A DNA stretch of 64,000 nucleotides from Fibrobacter succinogenes. Lineage in GTDB: Bacteria > Fibrobacterota > Fibrobacteria > Fibrobacterales > Fibrobacteraceae. Shown piece after piece: positions 1 to 9,100 of this stretch (positions within the stretch are counted from its first letter, which is position 1; each line of letters opens with the position of its first letter). The position numbers and the translations under genes were made by a program. The DNA lies in the NCBI GenBank assembly GCA_902800815.1, contig CADCGB010000008.1, forward strand, positions 57,411 through 121,410, written 5' to 3'. The notes beneath the pieces are model-generated. The model had not been told where the DNA came from. It ran no database searches and saw only the letters and a program-made list of their open reading frames with translations.

Positions 1-35
1 CATAAAGGACTCCTATGGATTTGTAGAGTAATATA
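1..35 (-). promoter_or_regulatory. Start region of a leftward gene leaving the window
   Basis: On the minus strand an AGGAG ribosome-binding site (rc of 10-14) sits 7 nt before an ATG at 3-1, so a gene probably begins here and continues off the left edge. A TATATTAC -7/-10-like element lies upstream (rc of 28-35). No coding sequence beyond the start codon is visible, so the product is unknown. Confidence 0.4.
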
Positions 36-58
36 TAATTAAAAAAGGCGAAGTGTAA

Positions 59-850
59 CTATTTGTTAAGGATTCCCAGTGCCTTCTCTATCAAATCGGG
101 AGAAAGACCGAAAATTTCACTCAATTTGCCCACCCTTTCAGGTTCGGCAATGCGTTCCATGCGGCTTCCACTTGCATCGCGGGTCACTAGGTTGCCCTTC
201 TGGTAATAATACTGCACGCCGCGCTCGCGGTCGAGGCGGTTCAGCACCGGGTAGGTCATCATCTCGCGGTAGAAACTCTCGGACCAGTGCTGCTTGAATT
301 CCTCGACACTCACGCCTGCCACCGGGTACTCGAACCTCAACTTCATGGGCGAAGAAAGCGAGCCGTCCCCGCGGATGGCACCTCCGGTCCAGAGTTCCAT
401 GGAATCCATGTCGGGCCGCACGAGACGCACGCTGTTCGGTACAAGCGGGAAGAGTGCTTCGCCGGTGCCGAATGGCTGCGGGAGCGGGATTGGCAGCGGG
501 TCGAAGATGAGGTAACCGGGATCGAAGAGGAATTCCTTGGACGAGAGGGAATCATGATCGGGCAATATCAGCGCGCAGTGGATGTTCCGCTCCTTGCGCT
601 TGTGGCCCATCACGAGCCGCGGGTTCAACCCCATGTCACGCAGGCTCTGGTACAAGTGCCACGTCATGCTGAAACACGTACCGCCGCCCATCCAGGTATC
701 GACATCGTTCTGGTCGCTATCGTCCAGGTTGCGTGCCGCAGTGGCGCTGCCCGTAGATTCAAGGCGTATGATTTTCGTGAGGTTCTCGTACGTGACGTGC
801 GAGAGCCTGTTGCACAGGTCGAGAATCTTTTGCCAGGTCGCGGGTTCCAT
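59..850 (-). CDS. Arylamine N-acetyltransferase/transglutaminase-like cysteine enzyme
   Basis: A 263-residue protein. The pattern GGGTCFS (Cys59), IHCALIL (His91) and FDPGYL (Asp110) matches the spaced Cys-His-Asp triad of the NAT/transglutaminase-like fold, whose members transfer acyl groups to amines. The true substrate cannot be told. A longer open frame runs upstream, but it is antisense to the neighbouring rightward gene; the ATG at 850 is chosen because TATCTTTC ends exactly 5 nt before it, as at several other genes in this window. No signal peptide is seen, so it is probably cytoplasmic. It is divergent from the unknown gene at 884. The fold assignment is moderate; the function is inferred. 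Confidence 0.65.
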   Translation of the reverse strand: MEPATWQKILDLCNRLSHVTYENLTKIIRLESTGSATAARNLDDSDQNDVDTWMGGGTCFSMTWHLYQSLRDMGLNPRLVMGHKRKERNIHCALILPDHDSLSSKEFLFDPGYLIFDPLPIPLPQPFGTGEALFPLVPNSVRLVRPDMDSMELWTGGAIRGDGSLSSPMKLRFEYPVAGVSVEEFKQHWSESFYREMMTYPVLNRLDRERGVQYYYQKGNLVTRDASGSRMERIAEPERVGKLSEIFGLSPDLIEKALGILNK

Positions 851-883
851 GGGAGGAAAGATAGAAATTGCTATATTATACGC
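851..883. promoter_or_regulatory. Compact divergent promoter region
   Basis: Only 33 bp separate two divergent start codons. Minus strand: TATCTTTC (863-856) followed by 5 nt and the ATG. Plus strand: TATATTAT (872-879) followed by 4 nt and the ATG at 884. Both spacings would start transcription at or next to the start codon, so both mRNAs are probably leaderless. No Shine-Dalgarno sequence is seen for either gene. Confidence 0.55.
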
Positions 884-1795
884 ATGCTCGGAATTGAACA
901 GAAGAAAGGTGACGACGAAAAACTTTGCGGCAGGATGATTGCCTACGCAAGGATTTTGCCCACGCCCGAAAAAGACGAAAGCGATACACCGTTCGACGAA
1001 ATGATCAAGAACGGGCTCCTGACGCTCGAGGGCGACTTCCGCAAGTTCAACCCGACCGTACCGTCGCGCCAGAAACGTAACCAAGTAATGGACGAGCGCC
1101 TGAACGAACTGCTCGAGACCATGGAAGAGAACGGTGTAGAACTGCCGGAAAACCTGGACGTGGAAACCGTGCGCGACCGCCTGCACGAACTTTCGAACAT
1201 GGAAGTCATCCCCATCCCGGCGCGTATCGGGAACTTCTCGCGCGAAGAGGACATCCTCAAGGAAGATGCAGACATCTACTACGTGGGTGAATTCATCGGC
1301 GCGAACCAGGCGCATTTCTGCCTCACGACGCTCCCCATCTACTATCAGGCGCGCTACCGCGAGCAGACGAAAAAGCACGAGATGGAAATCCTGAACGACA
1401 TGCTGTCGCAGTTCGAGAACGGCCAGTTCCTGGACAACGACGACATCATGAAGGACACCGTCGAGCTGTTCCCCGAAGGGGCTTCGCTCACCACATTCGT
1501 GGGCGACCTGAACAATCTCCTCAATGCGAAGGTAATCCCGTTCCTGCTCGCCTGCGAGACTGACGAGGAATACGACGAACAGGTGAAACTGCTCTACAAC
1601 TTCATGAAGAGTTACCCCGAGCAATTGGACGTGAAACGCATCGACGCATCGCTACGCATGCTGCGCGAAGAGGGCAACAACAGGCTTGCCCGCAAGGTGC
1701 TCGAACTCAGTTGCAAAAAGATAAACGCCCTCTATAACGAGGACGCTAAGGCTGCCGAAAGGTTCGAGAACGAAATTACATCTTTGAAAGTGTAA
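884..1795 (+). CDS. Unknown conserved-looking acidic protein
   Basis: A 303-residue, charged, Glu/Asp-rich, mostly helical-looking protein that I do not recognise. It has no signal peptide or membrane segment, so it is probably cytoplasmic. The open frame extends upstream to 287, but that part is antisense to the NAT-like gene; the ATG at 884 fits the promoter spacing. A central stretch (roughly residues 105-175) has a more globular composition, with repeated Tyr/Phe residues. Its last 20 bp overlap the convergent transporter gene. The strong GC3 pattern and lack of stops support a real gene; no function is proposed. Confidence 0.7.
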   Translation: MLGIEQKKGDDEKLCGRMIAYARILPTPEKDESDTPFDEMIKNGLLTLEGDFRKFNPTVPSRQKRNQVMDERLNELLETMEENGVELPENLDVETVRDRLHELSNMEVIPIPARIGNFSREEDILKEDADIYYVGEFIGANQAHFCLTTLPIYYQARYREQTKKHEMEILNDMLSQFENGQFLDNDDIMKDTVELFPEGASLTTFVGDLNNLLNAKVIPFLLACETDEEYDEQVKLLYNFMKSYPEQLDVKRIDASLRMLREEGNNRLARKVLELSCKKINALYNEDAKAAERFENEITSLKV

Positions 1796-2639
1796 GCAGC
1801 ACCGCACCAATCAATATGACAATGGTCGAAAGCGCAAGCTTTATGCGACCGTGACGGTTAGCATATTCGCCGAACACGAACACGCCCCACATCTGATTCA
1901 CCACGAGATTGAGCTGTAACAGCGGGTAACCAACCGCATAGCCGAACATGCCATCATCAGCAATGGCCCAGAAAATAGCGAGGGTACCGAGCATCCAGAG
2001 GACGCCGGAACCGAACGCGAAAATGGTCGGAATTTTCGGATAACCGAAACTCTTTTTGCGCTTGAGCGTCATGATGGCGACAAGCAGTACGCTACCTATG
2101 CAGACGCCCACCGAGAACGGGAACAGGAATTCCATATCGGAGAGGGCACTAAACTTGTATGGAATCAGGTACGTACCGAAAATTGCACCCGAAAGGAGCG
2201 AACGCCAGTTTTTCCACACGGACTTGGTCTTGCTTGCAGGAATCCAGATGCCGATAATCATGCAGGCGATGGCCGGGATGGAAAAATTCAGCGCCGTAGG
2301 TTCCTGGAATACCACGACCCCGCTGAAGAAGGAGAGCAGGATGCTCACGCTCATGGACCTAAGACCCGTGCCCGCAAGGTCCTGTTCGGCCTGCACCGCC
2401 CAGAAGCATAGCGCGCCGCCGATAACCCAGAGGAGCCCGCAGAGCACGCCGACCGGCGCCAGGTTGAACTGGCCGGTTACACCTGCGATAATGGCGGAGC
2501 AGAAAAGCGCACCGACCGCCATGACGGCAAGGAATGACCACGAAGAATAGTTCGGGTACTTTTTCAGGGGAACCATGTAGGTTCCGAAGGCGAAAATCCC
2601 GATAAGGACACCGATGATGCTGAGCGTGCTACTTGCCAA
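1776..2639 (-). CDS. GRP-type (RhaT/EamA-like) sugar transporter
   Basis: A 287-residue polytopic membrane protein with about ten hydrophobic segments in two halves. The pattern IFAFGTYMVPLKK near the N-terminus is repeated in the middle as AIFGTYLIPYKF, as expected for the internally duplicated glucose/ribose porter and drug/metabolite transporter families. It likely moves a sugar across the inner membrane by secondary transport; the substrate is unknown. The only reasonable start is a TTG at 2639, inside the 3' end of mnmE (11-bp overlap), which suggests translational coupling. It also overlaps the convergent gene at its 3' end by 20 bp. Confidence 0.75.
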   Translation of the reverse strand: MASSTLSIIGVLIGIFAFGTYMVPLKKYPNYSSWSFLAVMAVGALFCSAIIAGVTGQFNLAPVGVLCGLLWVIGGALCFWAVQAEQDLAGTGLRSMSVSILLSFFSGVVVFQEPTALNFSIPAIACMIIGIWIPASKTKSVWKNWRSLLSGAIFGTYLIPYKFSALSDMEFLFPFSVGVCIGSVLLVAIMTLKRKKSFGYPKIPTIFAFGSGVLWMLGTLAIFWAIADDGMFGYAVGYPLLQLNLVVNQMWGVFVFGEYANRHGRIKLALSTIVILIGAVLLTLSKM

Positions 2640-3984
2640 TGCAGAACCCCGCGAAAATAGATTGTAGAATGTCTTCGGACGAAATTTCGCCCGTTATGCT
2701 CTGGAGTGCGCGACGCACCAGTTGCATTTCAAAAGCCAAGAGTTCGACCGCCGGATTCTTACGGATAAGGTCAAGCGTGCGGTCGATACCCGCAAGCGCA
2801 TCCTCGAGGCATGCCTTCTCGCGCTCGCTCGTAATCCAGAAATCCTCGGAGTTGCCGACCTCCTTAAAGAGGTGGCCGTTTATCGCCATGCGGAGATTAT
2901 CGAGACCTTCGCCAGTCTTGGAAGAAACTTGGAGCGCGGCGCCTTTCGCGTCGGGGATTGTTTCTTGCGGGCCAAGGGATGCGCGCAGGTCGGACTTGGA
3001 ATAAACGATAAAATCCGGTTTGGGATCGGAGGCGGGCGTATCGCCTTCAGAAATATGCGTGCCGTCCAGCACGAGAATCTTCATGTCGGCTTCTTCGAGA
3101 ATCTCCCTGCTCTTCTGCATGCTGAGGGCATCGAGCCTGTCGGTCGCCTGCGCCGCAATGCCCGCAGTATCGACAAGCCGGACTTCTCCACCCGGGAGGA
3201 AGAGTCGCACTTCCACAAAGTCGCGCGTAGTGCCCGGGATGTCGCTCACCAGAATGCGGTCTTCGCCCAGGAGCGCGTTCACGAGGCTCGACTTGCCCGC
3301 ATTCGGCGCTCCGTACAAGACCGCCAGCGGGAGGCGACGCACCGAGCCGCCCCTGAAACTTTCCAGCAGGGCGGTAACACTCCCGCGAATAGCCTCAATT
3401 TTCTTGCCCCAGGTGGCGTAATCCGGGTCGGCCTCTTCCTCCGCGAAATCCACATCAAGTTCTAGACGCGCGGAGATATCCTTCACCTGTTCGGCCAGCG
3501 TTGCCACTTTTTTCGAGAGGGCGCCCCCCAGAAGGCGGTGTGCATTCTCGAGTTCTGCACGATTCGCGCTGTGGATAACATCGGCGACCGATTCCGCCTG
3601 AGCCAAGTCCATCTTGCCGTTCAGGAAGGCGCGACGCGTGAATTCCCCAGGTTCGGCAAGACGCACGCCATCGAGCCCGCGAATCGCCTGCAAAAGTTCG
3701 CGCACAATCAGCGGGTTCCCGTGCGGGTAAAGTTCCAGAACGTCTTCGCCCGTATAGGAATTCGGGCCTTCGAAAAACAAGTACAATAAACTGTCTATGA
3801 GTTTGCCGCCTTGCGGGTCCCGCGCAGTCCCGAGGGAAGCCCGGCGCGGTTCCAGACTTTTTGCGGCACGTTCCCCGAAGAGGGCTGCCACCACGTCACG
3901 GACTCGGGCTCCGCTCACACGGAGCGCGGCAACGGCACTGACGCCCGCAGGCGTCATCGGCGCAACAATCGTCTGGGAATCCAT
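2629..3984 (-). CDS. mnmE: tRNA U34 modification GTPase MnmE
   Basis: A 451-residue protein of standard length for MnmE, the GTPase that with MnmG installs the (carboxymethyl)aminomethyl group on wobble uridine 34 of certain tRNAs. Visible are the N-terminal formyl-THF-binding domain (SYTGEDVLEL; EPGEFTRRAFLNGK), the G-domain P-loop GAPNAGKS (225-232), DTAG (272-275) and an SKSD in place of NKxD (329-332). The invariant C-terminal FCIGK supplies the essential Cys. The ATG at 3984 is preferred over the GTG at 3990 because TATCTTTG lies 5 nt before it. The sugar transporter overlaps its end. Divergent from the epimerase. Confidence 0.95.
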   Translation of the reverse strand: MDSQTIVAPMTPAGVSAVAALRVSGARVRDVVAALFGERAAKSLEPRRASLGTARDPQGGKLIDSLLYLFFEGPNSYTGEDVLELYPHGNPLIVRELLQAIRGLDGVRLAEPGEFTRRAFLNGKMDLAQAESVADVIHSANRAELENAHRLLGGALSKKVATLAEQVKDISARLELDVDFAEEEADPDYATWGKKIEAIRGSVTALLESFRGGSVRRLPLAVLYGAPNAGKSSLVNALLGEDRILVSDIPGTTRDFVEVRLFLPGGEVRLVDTAGIAAQATDRLDALSMQKSREILEEADMKILVLDGTHISEGDTPASDPKPDFIVYSKSDLRASLGPQETIPDAKGAALQVSSKTGEGLDNLRMAINGHLFKEVGNSEDFWITSEREKACLEDALAGIDRTLDLIRKNPAVELLAFEMQLVRRALQSITGEISSEDILQSIFAGFCIGK

Positions 3985-4043
3985 GGTCACAAAGATAGTA
4001 AACGCGCATCCCGCGTCACGCCCATTTTGCTATCTTGATTGCC
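3985..4043. promoter_or_regulatory. Divergent leaderless-type promoters of mnmE and the epimerase gene
   Basis: Minus strand: TATCTTTG (3997-3990) then 5 nt then the mnmE ATG. Plus strand: TATCTTGA (4031-4038) then 5 nt then the ATG at 4044. The match to the Bacteroidetes TAnnTTTG element is exact for mnmE and partial for the epimerase. There is no clear TTG 20 nt upstream in either case, and no room for a ribosome-binding site. Confidence 0.6.
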
Positions 4044-5018
4044 ATGAGCAACTTCTCGATTATTTCCCGCCCTATCGGCACGGTTCAGAACTACATCCTC
4101 CAGCGCAATGACGGCGCCGAATTCGAAATCCTCTCGGGCTACGGCGGCGGACTCAATGCCTGGCGTATCCCCGTAGCAAGCAACGGCGCATCCGCCGCAG
4201 GCAAGCTCGACCTGCTCTACGGCTACCGCGAAGGCGACGACATCTTCAAGATGGGCCCCGACACGAACGCGGGCTGCAGGCTCTGCCCCTTCCCCGGCCG
4301 CACCGCCTATGCGAAGTTCACCTGGCGCGGAAAGACCTACCAGCTCATCAACAACGTGAGCTGGGCACCGCACGCACTGCACGGATTCCTACAGAACCAG
4401 GAATGGAAATTCGAGAGCTTCGAAAGCAATAATGAAAGTTGCACCGCCGTTTTCACCTGCGACTGGCCCGGCGCCTTCGCGGGCTTCCCGTTCCCCTTCC
4501 GCGCGACGAACACCATCATCTTTACCGGCGAAACCGTCACAGTGACCTCCAGCGTCAAGAACACCGGCAAAACCGACATGCCATATTCCGAAGGCTGGCA
4601 CCCGTACTTTATGCTCGGCGAAAAAATCGACGGACTCACCCTCACGCTCCCCAAAACGAGCCTCGCCCTCTTGGACAGTGCCGACCTCCCCACCGGCAAC
4701 TTCAAGGAAGACACGCGCTTCGTGGGCGGTCGCAAAATCGGTGACGAATTCATCAACGACTGTTTCTGCCTCGCCGACCAGAGCGGAGAAGCACACGTAC
4801 AGCTCGAAAGTGACCGTTTCGCCCTCGACATCTGGCAAAAAGCCGGCAACGAGCAGTACAACGCCATCCAGATGTACACCCCGCCCAGCCGCATGAGCAT
4901 CGCCATCGAGCCCATGACATCCGAGCCCGACGCGCTGAACCATCACCGCGGCCTCATCGTCATCCCTCCTGGTGCCGAAAAAACGTTCACTTTCGGGTTT
5001 AAGTTCCGGGTGAAGTAG
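4044..5018 (+). CDS. Aldose 1-epimerase family protein
   Basis: A 324-residue galactose-mutarotase-like protein. Hallmarks are CRLCPFPGRT (the family's NPR-containing binding loop in variant form), APHALHGFL with the conserved His pair, SEGWHPYFML with the catalytic-type His, and IAIEPMTSEPDAL, where the Glu serves as general base. It would interconvert alpha and beta anomers of hexoses, or hexose-6-phosphates as in the YeaD subgroup. No signal peptide, so cytoplasmic. The ATG at 4044 is preferred over the TTG at 4035, which overlaps the -7 element. It ends 4 nt before the convergent dinD stop. Confidence 0.88.
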   Translation: MSNFSIISRPIGTVQNYILQRNDGAEFEILSGYGGGLNAWRIPVASNGASAAGKLDLLYGYREGDDIFKMGPDTNAGCRLCPFPGRTAYAKFTWRGKTYQLINNVSWAPHALHGFLQNQEWKFESFESNNESCTAVFTCDWPGAFAGFPFPFRATNTIIFTGETVTVTSSVKNTGKTDMPYSEGWHPYFMLGEKIDGLTLTLPKTSLALLDSADLPTGNFKEDTRFVGGRKIGDEFINDCFCLADQSGEAHVQLESDRFALDIWQKAGNEQYNAIQMYTPPSRMSIAIEPMTSEPDALNHHRGLIVIPPGAEKTFTFGFKFRVK

Positions 5019-5022
5019 TTTT

Positions 5023-5862
5023 TTATTTCTTCCCTACTCTTTTCAAGCGTTTTTTCTTCAACAATTTCGCACTTTTTTCTGGAGTGGGGAGATTTTCGGG
5101 CATCGTTCCGCCAAGTTCGGCAATCGTCTGGCGGACTTTTTTGCCGACCGCAAAATGAGTTTCGTTCGCCTTTTCCTTGCCCTTGATGTTTTCTCGACGA
5201 AGTTTGTCATCCGTTTGCGTAATGCGAAACAGATTCGCAGCAAGTTCCGTAGCCCCCATGTGGTCCAGAATCTGTTCATTCTTCTTGAGCCCCTTGCGCT
5301 TGTGGATATCTTTCATTCCCAAGCCGTTGTAAAGCCCCTGATAGCCGCGATTTTGGAACACGGCGTAATCCACTGGCGTTACGACCCCGGCGGCCTTTGC
5401 TGAACTAGCGAGAAATTTATTACGGATAGTAACTTCGTCACGGATTGCCAGACGCTTATCGTCTTCCGAAAGCTGCGCAAGATCATCCGCAATTTCTTGC
5501 CGACGGGTCTTTACAGCGAAATACGTTTGGCCGAGGGCAATCACCTCTTTACGAGGGTCACCATTCATTACAATCAAGTAGCAAGCGTAACGGGATAGCT
5601 TGATATCGGCGATTTCGCGTTGGGCACCTTTGGCAAGGTCTATCATTTTGCCAACGTCGGCAAAATGATCCATAACATTCAACCCACTAGCTTCGCAAGC
5701 GGTTTTCGCCCGTTCAACAGATTCCTGGAACCGACGCCATTGGGCGTATTCTAGAGCAATCTGCAGTTCGCGAGCAAGCCAGAATTCGGCTCCGTTTTCA
5801 TCGATGTGCTTGATGCTCTCAAAAGTCTGCTGAGAGTAGGCAGTTACTTCTTTTTTGGTCAT
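5023..5862 (-). CDS. dinD: DNA-damage-inducible protein D family
   Basis: A 279-residue protein collinear with DinD: an N-terminal Bro-N-like segment (GAEFWLARELQIALEYAQWRRF), the block LSRYACYLIVMNGDPRK (about 90-106), then GQTYFAVKTRRQE and a basic C-terminus (KKKRLKRVGKK). In E. coli DinD is SOS-induced and has been linked to inhibition of RecA filament activities. Here it follows the giant helicase gene in the same orientation but is separated from it by a terminator. The start is supported by a GGAGG ribosome-binding site. A perfect 17-bp palindrome lies just upstream. AT-richer than the flanking core genes, which suggests acquisition. Confidence 0.85.
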   Translation of the reverse strand: MTKKEVTAYSQQTFESIKHIDENGAEFWLARELQIALEYAQWRRFQESVERAKTACEASGLNVMDHFADVGKMIDLAKGAQREIADIKLSRYACYLIVMNGDPRKEVIALGQTYFAVKTRRQEIADDLAQLSEDDKRLAIRDEVTIRNKFLASSAKAAGVVTPVDYAVFQNRGYQGLYNGLGMKDIHKRKGLKKNEQILDHMGATELAANLFRITQTDDKLRRENIKGKEKANETHFAVGKKVRQTIAELGGTMPENLPTPEKSAKLLKKKRLKRVGKK

Positions 5863-5875
5863 ATAGCCTCCAAGT

Positions 5876-5892
5876 GGTCAAAAATTTTGACC
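5876..5892. promoter_or_regulatory. Perfect palindromic operator candidate upstream of dinD
   Basis: GGTCAAAA-A-TTTTGACC is a perfect 8+1+8 palindrome whose near edge is 14 bp upstream of the dinD start codon, directly in front of the ribosome-binding site. It could bind a dimeric repressor. It does not look like the TGC-type LexA box reported for Fibrobacter. Confidence 0.5.
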
Positions 5893-5933
5893 GGTTGATG
5901 TTAGAGGCGTCTTTTAATTCCGTAATCTCAGAA

Positions 5934-5975
5934 TAAAAAAAGACGCATTTCTCCATTTAGACGGAGAAACGCGTC
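5934..5975 (-). terminator. Rho-independent terminator downstream of the helicase gene
   Basis: On the minus strand a 13-bp, nearly perfect stem (GACGCGTTTCTCC paired with GGAGAAATGCGTC) is followed by an uninterrupted T run (rc of 5934-5941). It lies about 170 nt after the helicase stop codon and before the dinD operator, so the two genes are separate transcription units. Confidence 0.8.
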
Positions 5976-6142
5976 GGGCATTAATGTACCTAATATCTAG
6001 AAAGTTGGCAAGGTGCCAAAGGAAATTTTACAAAGGGTGTTTCTTGGCTCGCCGAGTCGAGCTACACTCGCCTTGCTTCGCAATCCTCACCGAGCCTGTA
6101 ATCTCGGCCCTTACGGGTAACTATCCCTAACGCAGAACATTT
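5976..6142. other. Gene-free stretch with a compact multi-hairpin element
   Basis: This 3' region of the helicase gene holds no plausible gene. Positions 6046-6096 are bounded by GGCTCG/CGAGCC and enclose two smaller inverted repeats (CGAGT/ACTCG and TTGC-TTC-GCAA), giving a potential three-way junction. It may be a REP-like repeat or a 3'-UTR structure. Confidence 0.4.
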
Positions 6143-9100
6143 TTAAGACTTTACGAATTCTACCTTAAATAACGGGACCCAAATTTCTTGCCCAAAGTCA
6201 TCTTGCCAACGACATACTTGCTTTAGTTCTGCTTTTTGGGGTTTAAAGAAATTCTTTTGAAGATTTTTGAGATAATCTTTAATAAAATTGCTAGAAAATG
6301 CTGCTACAAACCGCCCGTTAAAATTTGTGTTGTAACATTGGAATTCTTGACTGAATCCAATATCGATTGCAGACCCTAACGGAAGCCTCTCCAATTTTTC
6401 CTGCAAATACCTCGTTCTATTTCTGTTTTTTTCGTTTACAAGAATGTTCCCTAATTTTAGATCGCTTAATCCTGTTTCAATATGAATTTTTGAGGGAATA
6501 GAACACCCAGGAATTTGTCCGTTATTTTTAAAGTTTCTTATCCATGATTTCGGAAGGTTCGCTTCTGCACCCAGTACGGTAAGGCTTTTCCTTGCACGAG
6601 TTGCGGCCACATAGAGTAATCGGAGTTGTTCTTGAGTCTCCGGCTTCCATTCGCCAAGGTTCAGAATTATATGGTCCCACTCAAGTCCCTTAGAACTGTG
6701 CATGGTGCCAACATTTACCTGCAAATCTTTCTTGTTTAAATCTGCATAAGAGACTTCATTCAAATATTCTTCGAACCCGCCTAGAGTTACCTCATCCTCA
6801 CAATCTACAAAATCGTTCACAACTGCATCAAGTAGTTCAAAAGAGCTTTCTCCTTTATGTTGTTGCTTGTATTGTTCCGCAATCTGTTTGAATTGCTCTA
6901 CCGTCCATGGCTTTTTAGTAATATCATTGTCAGCTTCAACAATCTGTTTGAAGCCAATGATTTCGCGAACTGAATCAACAGGGCATTTCTCTTTATCTTG
7001 CCCTTTTATGATGCGGCAGTCTACTCCAAGTTCTTCTAGTTTCGCCACTGCTAAAAAGGCTTCTGCATTCTCGGGACTTAGAATACATGCGGAGCCACCA
7101 TTCTTTTTGCATTTGTCCGCAAGAATTTGCGCAGAAGCGAAAGCACCACGCATTCTATCATGTTCTTCATAAAAGTCAAGATCTCCTATGTTTAGATTTA
7201 CAGCAACTTGTCTTTTTCCATTCTTGACTCGATAATCCAAATAGGTCAGCAGTTCTTCATTTGCGCGAACAAGATTTACTGCAGAGCGGTAGTTGTTTGT
7301 TAGATAAAACTCCTTAGTATTGGAAAATTCTGTAGTAAATTTTCTAAAAAATTCCGCTGAACTTCCCCGAAATTCAAATATGCTTTGATCATCATCACCA
7401 ACGGCAATGAGTCTCGCTGGTTTATCTCCATAGCCATAAATGGCTTTGAGCATTTTGTATTCCGATTTGGAAAGGTCTTGAAATTCATCAACAAGGATGA
7501 CACCTGGAGCCCCAATGCCAACATCCTCTCCAGACATGATGACTTCAGCAGCCTTGTCTATAATATCTTCACCGCTATTACCATCATCATTCTTTTTAAA
7601 GTCTTTTTTAGAACCTTGTACTCCAAGAATCGAAAAGGCAAGTGCATGGAATGTTGTAATGGTAACGCCGTGAGCAAGGCCCATTGCCAATGTATTGAGA
7701 CGTTTACGAAGTTCTCGACATGCTGAGCGAGTAAATGTCAATATGAGCAACGAATTAGGTTGTGTTTCTTCTAGCCACAATAAAGATGCCGCCTTATGAA
7801 CCAGCATGTGTGTCTTGCCAGAACCTGGGCCCGCACCAACAAGAATATGTTTCGCATTGCTTTTTATAATCGCATTCTGTTCCTTATTAACGTCACCAAT
7901 ACGTTCGCGTAAATTAATGGAAACAGCACCCTTCTCATCGGGAGTCATCATGTATTTTTGCCGAAAACTTTGAATATTTAATGTAAAATAGTCATTAAGC
8001 AGTTCTTGTGCAGCCTGTTTGTTATGAATCATCATTTCGGCATATCTGCCTACAATATGAATTGCTTCAGCCTTATTTTCATAGAAATCGTGTAATTTTT
8101 TGAAATCACTTTCATGGAATGGCTTAGACCTATTTTCTGAACTTATATCTAAAACAAGTCCGGTATAGAATACCATCAAACCACTTTCTAAGTGAATAGC
8201 CCCAATTAAGTGTAAAAAGAGCAACGCAAATTCAAATTGAGTCTGTCTTGCAAGGTCTTCAACATCTTTTTCGCCATAGATTCTTAAGATAAGATTATCA
8301 ATAGAAAACCAAATGGTATCATCTACCAAATCTTCATTTCTTTTTTCTTGTTCTTTTTGTAAAATAAGTAAAGTATCAATAATTTTTTCAAAGCATTCCC
8401 AGTTTTTTTGGAGATTTTCTCGAATTGACTCAGGTTCTTTTAAAAATTCAATCCGATATAACTGATGACCGGCTTCAACAAGATGAATTTCGGCAATACT
8501 TTCGTGGGCCCAATATCGCAGCATCCCACGCATAATCTGCAAACACTTTCTTGATTCGGTGCCCGATTCTGCTATCCCTCTAGCGGCATTGACCTTTGTT
8601 AGATTTATCAAGAAGTTTTCGTCTACACCATGACCTTCGCAACTTTTCAAAAGAATTTCTTGCAAATCTTTTGCGCGTGCCAACATGCGTTTGCTATTGA
8701 ATGTGCCTAATCGTTGCACTTTGGCACTCCAGTCGTTGCGCTGATCCAAAAGGTGCTTACTACGTAGTAATCTCAGAGCTTCATTAGCATCTTTTCGTTC
8801 AATGCCTAAATTTACCGTAATATCGTCAAGTGCACATTCAGGATTTTTCGTCCATCGTTTGGTAATGATGTGTCGCATTATCCTAAATGCGATATTTTCT
8901 GTTGTGTTTAATTTATCAATATTTGGACAATCAAGAATACTGCGTACTTGTGAAACTGTTTCTATGGCAATAGAGGAACCAAAAACTTGCGTTTGATTTC
9001 GATTTCTTTTGAGAAACCCCTGGTCTTCTAGCAACATAATGGCATGTTTCACCTTTGTTTCTAGCCCGCCAATATTTTCTGTTTGCTCCGTCCAACCACA

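Noticed and set aside
851..1624. N-terminal extension of the NAT-like gene to 1624
   Set aside because: The extra part lies antisense to the 884-1795 gene; the promoter spacing supports the start at 850.
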